The notes under the pieces: generated by a model | What the model was told of the DNA's origin: nothing | Database searches by the model: none | Seen by the model: only the letters and a program-made list of their open reading frames with translations | Shown: positions 26,636 through 33,806 of the stretch, one piece after another | How the letters are laid out: each line of letters starts with the position of its first letter | How positions within the stretch are numbered: position 1 is the first letter of the stretch | DNA from: Nanoarchaeota archaeon | Lineage (GTDB): Archaea > EX4484-52 > LFW-46 | Length of the DNA stretch: 64,000 nt | Direction: 5' to 3' | Assembly (NCBI GenBank): GCA_018897155.1 | Contig: JAHILE010000048.1 | Location: 9,102 to 73,101, forward strand | Translations under genes and position numbers: made by a program

Positions 26636-29596
26636 ATGATAAACGAGAGCGGTGTAAGGGAGCGCATTACATCTTTGCTGATGGATTACAATAAACTGCA
26701 TAATAAAGAAGACGAAGCAGAAAAACTGGCAGAGGAATTCATAAGAGAGCTTTTTGAATCGTTGGGCTGGAGCTGGCGCGGCGGCGAGATAAAATTTCAA
26801 AAAAGGATAAAAAGTGCCCAGAAAACAACGCGCGTGGATTTTTCTTTCAAAAAAAGCGGCGAGTTGCGCCCTTCATTCTATCTTGATGCAAAACGCTTTT
26901 CAAACCGCCTTGAAGACCAAAAAGACGTACAACAGGTTCTTGATTACGGCAAAAACAGCGGGATACGATGGGTTATTTTGACCAATTTCATAAAATGGAG
27001 AGTATTTAATTCAGATTATTTCGATGAACCAGAACATGCGGAGCTATTTGAGTTTGATTTAAACGGCTGCCTGGGAAATCCGGAATATATGCGTTGGTTA
27101 TTACTGTTCTCAAGAGACACTAGCGGAGTTGCGCTGAACGAGTACGCAAAAAGCCATAAAAAATGGAAAGAAAGCGCGGATATAGAGGATTTGCTAACTG
27201 AACAATTGCTTGAAGCACGTCAAAAACTCGGCGTTGCAATCAGAGATCAAAATCTTCCGAAATTCGACACTGGGCAAAATATGGAAGAATCAATTGATTA
27301 TTGCGTACAAACAATCCTTGACAGGATTATTTTTTGCAGAATGCTTGAGGATAACGGCTGCGACCCTGACAGAAAAATGCAGGATGCTCTTGAGCGATGG
27401 GAAAACGGAGACAAACGAATTCAATTCTACAAGGATTTTCTTTGCCCATTTTTCGGAAAAATGCATGACAAGTACGACAGCACCATATTTGACCAAGACA
27501 GAATAGACAGATTATCGATCAAAAATGAAGATTTTGTCCCTGTTTTGAAATCATTCTATAATCACCCGAAAACAAATTTAAGATACCGATTTGATGTTAT
27601 CAACACAGACGTTTTAGGGCATGCATACGAAAATTATCTATCTTACAAAGTAACTGCTAAGAAAAGGGGGCTTGAAGAGGAACAGTACAAAAGAAAGCAA
27701 AGCGGAATATACTACACTCCGGAATTTCTTGTCGATTTTCTTGTGCGTGCGACGCTTGGAGAGCGCCTGAAAAAATGCAAAAATCAGGCAGATGCGCTTA
27801 AAATCAGGGTTATTGACCCTGCTTGCGGCTCAGGCACATTTCTTGTCCGTGCGTTTGAGGAATTTAAAACATGGTTTACGGAACATGAAAGAAAAAAGGA
27901 AAAATCCGATAACAGTTCGCAAACTCAGCTGGATGCGCATAGTGAAACAGGAACATCCGGCTTTCTTGACAAAGTTTTAGAGAACTGCCTCTACGGCATC
28001 GATTTGGACTCGCGCGCCGTGAGGTTGGCGAGACTAAACTTATTTTTGCGCGCTGTCGATACGCCAAAACAGCTCCCGCAGCTTAAAATTATCGAAAGAA
28101 ATTCGCTTGTATGGGATAATGAAATCCCGGGAGCGCTCAAAATAGAAAGAGATTTTCCGCTTGTCGCGGAAGCCGGAGGATTTGATATAGTTCTCGGCAA
28201 TCCGCCGTGGGAAAAATGGAAGCCGGATTCACAGGAATTCTTTGAACAATTTTATCCGGGCTTCGGCAAACTGCCTGTTCAAGAGGCGAAGAAAAAAATA
28301 GAGGAGCTTACCAAAAAGCCGTACATAAAGAAAAAATGGATTGAAACGCAAGCGCATTACGAGATGTATTCCACGATTTTCCGGGAAAATTACGAATTCC
28401 AGAGCGCGGAAAGCAACGGAAAAAGCGTATCCGGAGATTTGGATTTATACAAGATATTCACCGAACGCGCGCATCAATTGCTTAAAGACGGCGGCATGTG
28501 CGGCTTTGTAGTTCCAAGCGGAATTTACACGGATTTGGGGGCAAAAGGATTAAGGACCATGCTTTTCGACCATTCAAAGATTAATGCGCTTTACTCGTTT
28601 GAAAACCGAAAGTTCATATTCCGGGATATTGACCAGCGATACAAGTTTGTTCTTTTAGCTTATGAAAAAGGCGGAAAAACAAAATCGTTCCCGTGCGCGT
28701 TTTTCCTGCACGACAAAGAAGATTTAGAGATGGCAGAAGAAAATCCAACAATACTCGACGTTGAATTTGTAAAGAGTTCATCGCCTACTGCATGGAGTAT
28801 GCTGGAAATAAAAACGCCAAAAGATTATGGAATTGTCAAGAAATTGCTTAAAAATCCTTTACTTGGAGAAAAAATAGAAGGCGCGTGGAATGTGGGAATG
28901 CAAAGCGGCTTCCACATGACAAATGATAGTCATCTCTTCAAAACAGGACTTTATGGCGTGTCGATGCTTGAAGGAAAAAATATCCACCAATTTACACATA
29001 ATTTTAGTGAATCGCCAACGACACGATTTAAGATATTAGAAAAAGATATCGAAGCGAATCTGAAACCAGATAAAATATATCATAAAAGCTATTGGATGGC
29101 GTATAGATTGATTGCGAGGTCGATGGATACAAGAACTTTCATATCTACGATAGTGCCGCCGGGTTATGTGTGCGGAAACTCAATAGCCATAGTAAGAACG
29201 CCGGACTTAAAACAATTATGCTTCCTTTGCGGTGTGATGAACAGCTTTGTAGTCGATTACTTTATGAGACAGAAAGTCAGCGCGAATATCAATATGTTCT
29301 ACTTCCTTGAAACACCGATTCCTCGCCTTTCTTCAGGCAAAGAATTTGACTCAATCGTGCGCAAAGTCGTTCAATTAGTGGCAGTAACGCCTGAATTTGA
29401 CGCGCTGAAAAAAGAAGCCGGAGTTGAACACGCGCTGACAAATGAAAATGACAGGATGCATGCACGCGCGCAACTTGATGCAATAGTGGCGAAACTCTAT
29501 GGCATTACAAAAGAAGAATTGCAATTTATTCTCGCGCAGTTCCCGCTTGTGGATGAGAAGCAGAAGGAGATGGTGTTAGAGAATATTAAAATATAA
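26636..29596 (+). CDS. Single-chain type IIG-like restriction-modification enzyme
   Basis: The 986-residue protein combines cutting and adenine methylation. The N-terminal 160 residues look like a PD-(D/E)xK nuclease, with VDFSF then YLDAK (about 81-86). The methyltransferase core has YYTPEFLVDFLV, motif I DPACGSGTF (about 394-402) and the N6-adenine motif IV NPPW (about 520-523). A long C-terminal region (about 700-986) should recognise the target. The layout matches Eco57I/type IIG enzymes; a BREX PglX is less likely because no partner genes are present. It starts a defence cluster with the TIR gene 23 nt downstream. Confidence 0.88.
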   Translation: MINESGVRERITSLLMDYNKLHNKEDEAEKLAEEFIRELFESLGWSWRGGEIKFQKRIKSAQKTTRVDFSFKKSGELRPSFYLDAKRFSNRLEDQKDVQQVLDYGKNSGIRWVILTNFIKWRVFNSDYFDEPEHAELFEFDLNGCLGNPEYMRWLLLFSRDTSGVALNEYAKSHKKWKESADIEDLLTEQLLEARQKLGVAIRDQNLPKFDTGQNMEESIDYCVQTILDRIIFCRMLEDNGCDPDRKMQDALERWENGDKRIQFYKDFLCPFFGKMHDKYDSTIFDQDRIDRLSIKNEDFVPVLKSFYNHPKTNLRYRFDVINTDVLGHAYENYLSYKVTAKKRGLEEEQYKRKQSGIYYTPEFLVDFLVRATLGERLKKCKNQADALKIRVIDPACGSGTFLVRAFEEFKTWFTEHERKKEKSDNSSQTQLDAHSETGTSGFLDKVLENCLYGIDLDSRAVRLARLNLFLRAVDTPKQLPQLKIIERNSLVWDNEIPGALKIERDFPLVAEAGGFDIVLGNPPWEKWKPDSQEFFEQFYPGFGKLPVQEAKKKIEELTKKPYIKKKWIETQAHYEMYSTIFRENYEFQSAESNGKSVSGDLDLYKIFTERAHQLLKDGGMCGFVVPSGIYTDLGAKGLRTMLFDHSKINALYSFENRKFIFRDIDQRYKFVLLAYEKGGKTKSFPCAFFLHDKEDLEMAEENPTILDVEFVKSSSPTAWSMLEIKTPKDYGIVKKLLKNPLLGEKIEGAWNVGMQSGFHMTNDSHLFKTGLYGVSMLEGKNIHQFTHNFSESPTTRFKILEKDIEANLKPDKIYHKSYWMAYRLIARSMDTRTFISTIVPPGYVCGNSIAIVRTPDLKQLCFLCGVMNSFVVDYFMRQKVSANINMFYFLETPIPRLSSGKEFDSIVRKVVQLVAVTPEFDALKKEAGVEHALTNENDRMHARAQLDAIVAKLYGITKEELQFILAQFPLVDEKQKEMVLENIKI

Positions 29597-29619
29597 ACTT
29601 TCGAGAAAACACTCTAATT

Positions 29620-30324
29620 ATGGAACACGAAACTAAGCCACTTAAAATATTTCTAAGTCATGCTGATAGAGATAAACTACTAGCATCAAAAATCAAGGCT
29701 GGGTTGGGAACTTATGGATTGAATGTTTTCTTAGCACACGAAGATATAAACCCAACTTCTGATTGGAGTGCTGTATTGATTGATGAACTAGAAATGTGTG
29801 ATATTTTTATCGCGTTATTGACTCCAAATTATAAAGAAGCCGATTATCCCGATCAAGAAGCGGGAATAGCATATTATATGACAACAAAGTACAACAAGGT
29901 TATTCTATCTCTATCGACAGAAAGAACGCCTCATGGGTTCTTATGTAAGTTTCAGTCTTTGAAAATAGATGAATTTCTCCTAGATATAGGAAAGGGCAAA
30001 CCATTTCATTTTTGTAAGGCTGTATTAACTGCGCTTTACGAAAACAAACTATGTAAAGAAAGGATAAAAACAAGTCTTATAGATACTTTCTGCAATAGTC
30101 ATAGTTTTGAGCAGTCTAGTAGAACTATCTATATGGTGTATAGGTTATTACACCCAAAGTTACTAACTTCGGAAGAAGCGGATAGATTAGTTGATGCAGC
30201 CCTAATTAATTGCCAAATATATGGCGCAGCTGGCGTTATAGAACGTCTAAAAACTGTTGTGGAAAAACACTATGCAGAACCATCTAAAAAAATCAAACTC
30301 AATCAATTATCAAATTTAATGTAA
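29620..30324 (+). CDS. TIR-domain effector protein
   Basis: The first 125 residues form a TIR domain: strand A with KIFLSHADRD, then GLNVFLAHEDI and the DIFIALLTPNY strand. The expected catalytic Glu of NAD-cleaving TIRs is Glu80 in YPDQEAG. The remaining 110 residues are helical and unrecognised; they may sense a trigger. TIR proteins in prokaryotic defence deplete NAD+ or make signalling nucleotides. The gene is richer in A and T, and in TTA/AGA-type codons, than its neighbours, which suggests transfer. It lies 23 nt after the restriction enzyme, so co-expression is likely. Confidence 0.82.
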   Translation: MEHETKPLKIFLSHADRDKLLASKIKAGLGTYGLNVFLAHEDINPTSDWSAVLIDELEMCDIFIALLTPNYKEADYPDQEAGIAYYMTTKYNKVILSLSTERTPHGFLCKFQSLKIDEFLLDIGKGKPFHFCKAVLTALYENKLCKERIKTSLIDTFCNSHSFEQSSRTIYMVYRLLHPKLLTSEEADRLVDAALINCQIYGAAGVIERLKTVVEKHYAEPSKKIKLNQLSNLM

Positions 30325-30329
30325 ACATC

Positions 30330-30392
30330 AATACAAAAACATCTCATCCGCAACGCGCCCGTAAATCTCGCCGGCGCAGTTTCCCAAAAACT
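30330..30392 (-). pseudogene. Diverged copy of the gatD 3' end
   Basis: Read on the minus strand this encodes FLGNCAGEIYGRVADEMFLY and a stop. The intact gatD ends FLANCAGEISERIVDEMFLY. The 63 bases align without gaps to 31394-31456, with changes at roughly one position in five. It is cut off from any gatD body. Together with the true gatD end it brackets the MNT/HEPN genes as a direct repeat. Confidence 0.75.
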
Positions 30393-30432
30393 GCCCGGAA
30401 CCTTTTTATACTTTGACCACCAGTAATCATGT

Positions 30433-31020
30433 ATGAACACTGATGTTCAAAAAATCATAAAGTATCCGCAAATACTGCGGCTTTTTCTGAAGTATCCTGA
30501 AAGGAGATTTACGCCGCTTGAGCTATCGAAAATTGCGCGCATTCCATACCCGACAGCACGCCGCTACGTTCTTCTTCTAGGAAAAGCTGGAATTGCGGAT
30601 ATCGAGCGCGTCGGGGCATATAATGTATGCCGGCTTAACGCCGGCTCGCCGCTGATTCCGGAAATAAAAAAAGTTTTGCAGTCCGAATTATCGCCGCATA
30701 AGCATGCCATCAGGGAATTCGCAGATAATCTGAAGCAAATAAAAGAAATAAAAAGGGCCATCCTTTTCGGAAGCGTCGCCGGAGGAAAAGAGACGCTTTC
30801 AAGCGATATAGACATAGCGGTTATTGCAGAAAAGAAATCGGGCGCGCTTGAAAAGAAAATAATCATGCTCTCCGGAAAAATACTTGATAAATCGCGCATG
30901 AGGATTGTTCCAATACTGCTTACGGAAACCGAAGCAAGAGAGACCCCGCAATTCAGAGAGGAATTGAAAAAAGGAGTTGTAGTATATGAGCGACATAAAA
31001 GAATCCGAATTTTGGCTTGA
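30433..31020 (+). CDS. MNT-type nucleotidyltransferase with N-terminal HTH
   Basis: The 195-residue protein starts with a winged helix (about 15-70, with RFTPLELSKIARIPYPTARRY). It continues with a minimal nucleotidyltransferase domain carrying GSVAGGKETLSSDIDI, the GS-x10-DxD active site. Such proteins act as antitoxins that AMPylate or bind HEPN toxins. TTTTTATAC lies about 28 nt before the ATG, pointing to a leaderless transcript. Its end overlaps the HEPN gene by 35 nt, typical of a toxin-antitoxin pair. Confidence 0.85.
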   Translation: MNTDVQKIIKYPQILRLFLKYPERRFTPLELSKIARIPYPTARRYVLLLGKAGIADIERVGAYNVCRLNAGSPLIPEIKKVLQSELSPHKHAIREFADNLKQIKEIKRAILFGSVAGGKETLSSDIDIAVIAEKKSGALEKKIIMLSGKILDKSRMRIVPILLTETEARETPQFREELKKGVVVYERHKRIRILA

Positions 31021-31372
31021 AGGCGCAAAAAAAGTAAGCAATTCCGGAGAATCAGAAAAGGAAAAATACACCGTAGCAGTTGCCATGACTATTCACTCAA
31101 TAATAAAGGCCAATGATGCCCTTACGGTAAAATTTATGAATAAGCGCGCTGTTAGACACGATGAAGCGCCGGAGCTTTTCCGCCAGCTTGTGCAATTCAA
31201 TAAAATCCCGGCAAAATTCTCGGATTTGCGGCTGTCGGTGCTTGCCCCGGCAATTCAAATAAAATCGAAAGCGGATTATAAAGGATTTGAAGCAAGCAAA
31301 TCAGATACAGAACGATGGATTAGAAGCGCAGACAAATTCCTGAATGCTGTCAAGGAGTGTTTGAACGAATAA
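30986..31372 (+). CDS. HEPN-domain protein, partner of the MNT gene
   Basis: The 128-residue all-helical protein matches HEPN partners of MNT genes. The helix VAVAMTIHSIIKANDAL is followed by the loop MNKRAVRHDEAPELF, where the RNase motif R-x(4-6)-H is expected. Here only R-A-V-R-H (three spacer residues) is seen, so RNase activity is not certain. The C-terminal SDTERWIRSADKFLNAVKE helix is also typical. It overlaps the MNT gene by 35 nt. The pair most likely acts as a toxin-antitoxin or abortive defence module. Confidence 0.75.
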   Translation: MSDIKESEFWLEGAKKVSNSGESEKEKYTVAVAMTIHSIIKANDALTVKFMNKRAVRHDEAPELFRQLVQFNKIPAKFSDLRLSVLAPAIQIKSKADYKGFEASKSDTERWIRSADKFLNAVKECLNE

Positions 31373-31391
31373 TCTTGTATGATATTATGAC

Positions 31392-32717
31392 TTAATACAA
31401 AAACATCTCATCTACAATCCTTTCGGAAATCTCGCCGGCGCAGTTTGCCAGAAACATTTCGCGCGCTTTCTTCATATCTTTCGTATGCCCGAGAACCCAG
31501 CCGAGCTTGACATAAGCGACTTCCGGCAGCATGTCCTTTGCAAAAATAACGCCTGCCTCGTCCATCTCGATTGCTGCGCGATAAACATGCGGATGCGTGC
31601 TGCCGTAAAGCGTCTGCGATGCACTCACAAGAACAACTCCGGATTTTATTGCATTCTTTACTGCTGTTTTCCACGATTTTTTCGCATCTATTGTGTCCCA
31701 CGGAACATGGCCGAGCGCGGTTGTCTGCATAACAATTCCGCGAAAGCCTTTCTTGACGTAAAAATCAATTATTGACGGGTCTGAACCGGGATAAACTGCA
31801 ACCTGAGCAACTTTTTCCTCGAACTTTGTATCTGCAACAACTTTAGATTCAGAGCGCATTCTGAAATTTCCGTCCATAACATCCAATTTTCCGTCAGGCC
31901 AGATTTTTCCGATTGGAAGCGAGTTTATCGGCCTGAATGCGTCGCGTCGGGATGTGTGCATTTTCCTGACTTTTGTGCCGCGGTTTATCAGGCAATAATC
32001 GTCATTTGTTGTTCCGTGCATCACGATTGCAACTTCGGCAATATCCGACAGGCAGTAATGCGCCGCGCATGCAAGATTCATTCCGCCGTCAAAGCTTGCG
32101 CGGTCAGGAGAACGCTGCGCTCCGACAACTGCAACGGGCTTGCTCAAATTTTGTAGCATAAATGAAAGCGCGGCTGAGGTATAATGCAAAGTGTCTGTTC
32201 CGTGTGTGATAATTATTCCGCGCGCGTCAGTATTCAATTCTTTGGCAGCCGCTTTTGCGATTTCCTGCCACTGTTCCGGCGCCATGTCTTCGGATGCAAT
32301 CCGAAACGGGCTCTTGATGGATTTAATATTTACAAAATCGCGAAGCTCAGGAGTTGTGCGAAGTATTTCATCAGGCTCCATCAGCATGGAAACTCCGCCG
32401 GTTTTATAATCCACGCGCGATGAAATTGTTCCGCCGGTTGCAATGAGAGATATCGGCGGCTTTGATTTATCAAAAGACAAATTGCCTATCGGCGCAGTTC
32501 CGATTTTTGCTGAGGAATGCCCTAATTTTTCCAGTTTTGCGCCTTTTTCGAATTTAATGCCGACATTATATCCGCTGTCAAGCTTTAGAACAATACTATC
32601 AGTATCGCCGACATCAGAGCGTGGCATAAGAATGCCTTCGAAATCATCAATTTTAATCCTATCTCCAACCGCGATTTTTTTTGACTTGAGAATCTGCTCG
32701 ACATCTTTGGAATACAT
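31392..32717 (-). CDS. gatD: Glu-tRNA(Gln) amidotransferase subunit D
   Basis: GatD is the asparaginase-like subunit that releases ammonia from glutamine or asparagine for GatE. The 441 residues comprise an N-terminal beta-barrel (about 1-85) and an asparaginase type I domain. Catalytic motifs are visible as ATGGTISS and ITHGTDTLHY. A later GVVLVSASQTLYGS and the C-terminal NCAGEISERIVDEMFLY match the family. The C-terminal codons are the part duplicated at 30330-30392. Confidence 0.96.
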   Translation of the reverse strand: MYSKDVEQILKSKKIAVGDRIKIDDFEGILMPRSDVGDTDSIVLKLDSGYNVGIKFEKGAKLEKLGHSSAKIGTAPIGNLSFDKSKPPISLIATGGTISSRVDYKTGGVSMLMEPDEILRTTPELRDFVNIKSIKSPFRIASEDMAPEQWQEIAKAAAKELNTDARGIIITHGTDTLHYTSAALSFMLQNLSKPVAVVGAQRSPDRASFDGGMNLACAAHYCLSDIAEVAIVMHGTTNDDYCLINRGTKVRKMHTSRRDAFRPINSLPIGKIWPDGKLDVMDGNFRMRSESKVVADTKFEEKVAQVAVYPGSDPSIIDFYVKKGFRGIVMQTTALGHVPWDTIDAKKSWKTAVKNAIKSGVVLVSASQTLYGSTHPHVYRAAIEMDEAGVIFAKDMLPEVAYVKLGWVLGHTKDMKKAREMFLANCAGEISERIVDEMFLY

Positions 32718-32866
32718 ATCAATTTATTGAAAAAGAGAATTTATATAAAACAAAATATGTTGGAAATTGAAAAGTGAATAAAAAAATCCGCAAAAATTGA
32801 AAGAAAAAATCCAAAAAAAATCCGTTATACGCTTATTGTCGAATAATATTTTGCGCGCAAAAAAAT

Positions 32867-32876
32867 CTATATATAC
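32867..32876 (+). promoter_or_regulatory. TATA box of the 33-residue reading frame or RNA
   Basis: CTATATATAC is a strong archaeal TATA box, with transcription expected near 32898. Nothing else is visible in the AT-rich bases 32718-32860. Confidence 0.5.
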
Positions 32877-32907
32877 TAGTTCAGCACATATACTTTTTGT
32901 GAGCAAA

Positions 32908-33009
32908 ATGGCACAAACAACAACGCTTTGGAGTTCTATGAATTCGTTTGTGTCAGTGTCCACAAAATATTTTGTATCCTGCATTAACCTATACCCAATA
33001 ACTGCTTAA
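32908..33009 (+). CDS. 33-residue reading frame of uncertain reality
   Basis: It begins ATGGCACAAACAACA about 8 nt after GTGAG, under the TATA box at 32867, and encodes a Ser/Thr-rich peptide starting MAQTTTLWSSMNSF. Its last third lies inside a long hairpin (32969-33031). The transcript may therefore be a structured RNA and the frame accidental. Confidence 0.3.
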   Translation: MAQTTTLWSSMNSFVSVSTKYFVSCINLYPITA

Positions 33010-33031
33010 TGCGGGATGATTCCTACAAAAT
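32969..33031 (+). ncRNA. Long hairpin, candidate structured RNA
   Basis: ATTTTGT-ATCCTGCATTAA (32969-32987) pairs with TTAATGCGGGAT (33006-33017) and ACAAAAT (33025-33031). This gives 12 pairs including one T-G, a 7-nt bulge on one side, then 7 more pairs. The loop has 18 nt. It lies about 70 nt after a likely transcription start. No known RNA class is recognised. Confidence 0.35.
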
Positions 33032-33065
33032 AAAATTCTTGGATGACCGTACCTTTTTCATATTA

Positions 33066-33221
33066 TTAATTAGTATTCAATCTATCCCAAAAGGCTTTGA
33101 TGCGCTTCGAGTTGCCGCTTGACGCGCCGATATCAGGGTTCGGACCGAATGTTTCCGGAGCAATTCCGTTTTTTACCATTGCAGGATCCGAACCCTGACG
33201 AAGCCTAAAATTTGTTAGCAT
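33066..33221 (-). CDS. 51-residue conserved-looking small protein
   Basis: The minus-strand frame begins MLTNFRLRQGSDPAMVKNG and continues with APETFGPNPDIGASSGNSKR before IKAFWDRLNTN and a stop. Composition and codon use look coding. ATTTATATAC at 33267-33276 is a TATA box 45-55 nt before the ATG. A 12-bp inverted repeat within the gene (TCAGGGTTCGGA) is a side effect of its GSDP and GPNPD codons. I do not recognise the family; the Gly/Pro/Asp-rich middle suggests a loop-rich, perhaps ribosome-associated, peptide. Confidence 0.5.
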   Translation of the reverse strand: MLTNFRLRQGSDPAMVKNGIAPETFGPNPDIGASSGNSKRIKAFWDRLNTN

Positions 33222-33266
33222 TGTATTAAATTAAAGAGCGCAATAGCTCCAATTATGTATTTTGCA

Positions 33267-33276
33267 GTATATAAAT
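33267..33276. promoter_or_regulatory. Bidirectional TATA box
   Basis: GTATATAAAT serves the plus-strand gene whose ATG (33297) lies 26 nt from its centre, a leaderless spacing. Read in reverse, ATTTATATAC serves the 51-residue minus-strand gene. Confidence 0.5.
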
Positions 33277-33296
33277 GTTTTTAGTTGTCTAAATGT

Positions 33297-33725
33297 ATGG
33301 TTGAAAAACTTCCGAAAGCAGTTATAATCCTTCATAAATGCACATCCATATATCCGCGATTTTACGAGATTGTGGCGCAAAACGAATATTTGGAAGAAGT
33401 CAAAACGTCTTTTGAAAGATATCTCAAACATTCAAACGTAGATACCGCAGAAAGCAAAACCTGTAGTGCCATTTCTAAAGATTCTGCAAAAAAATTAAAA
33501 GAATTGTTCAGAATTGATTGGATTCCTGTCGGTTCTCAGAGCCTTATTGGCCGCCAATACATACATCCATTTCTAAAGCTTGCCTTAGAAAAAGAGTATC
33601 CAGTATATTATCACGATGGCAAAGAACTTATCGAAACGGATTCGACAAAAGAAAATTTAGAATGGATGGTTTACGATTCAGATAGAAAAGAAAAACTCCG
33701 AATGCCTCACGTCCACAACCTTTAA
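33297..33725 (+). CDS. Hypothetical protein
   Basis: The ATG at 33297 is preferred over a TTG at 33285 because it lies 26 nt from the TATA box. The 142-residue product is soluble and alpha/beta, beginning MVEKLPKAVIILHKCTSIYP. No motif is recognised. Its codon use resembles its neighbours. It ends 81 nt before the EF-2 gene, on the same strand. Confidence 0.55.
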   Translation: MVEKLPKAVIILHKCTSIYPRFYEIVAQNEYLEEVKTSFERYLKHSNVDTAESKTCSAISKDSAKKLKELFRIDWIPVGSQSLIGRQYIHPFLKLALEKEYPVYYHDGKELIETDSTKENLEWMVYDSDRKEKLRMPHVHNL

Positions 33726-33806
33726 AAACCTTCCTAAAGAACATAAGGTATTTAGCATTCATGTTCTTGAACAGAATAGAATGAAAAGAAACTGTAGGGA
33801 ATTTAT

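Noticed and set aside
33133-33199. 12-bp inverted repeat TCAGGGTTCGGA as an RNA hairpin
   Set aside because: It falls inside the 51-residue coding frame and is explained by its repeated Gly-Ser-Asp-Pro and Gly-Pro-Asn-Pro-Asp codons.
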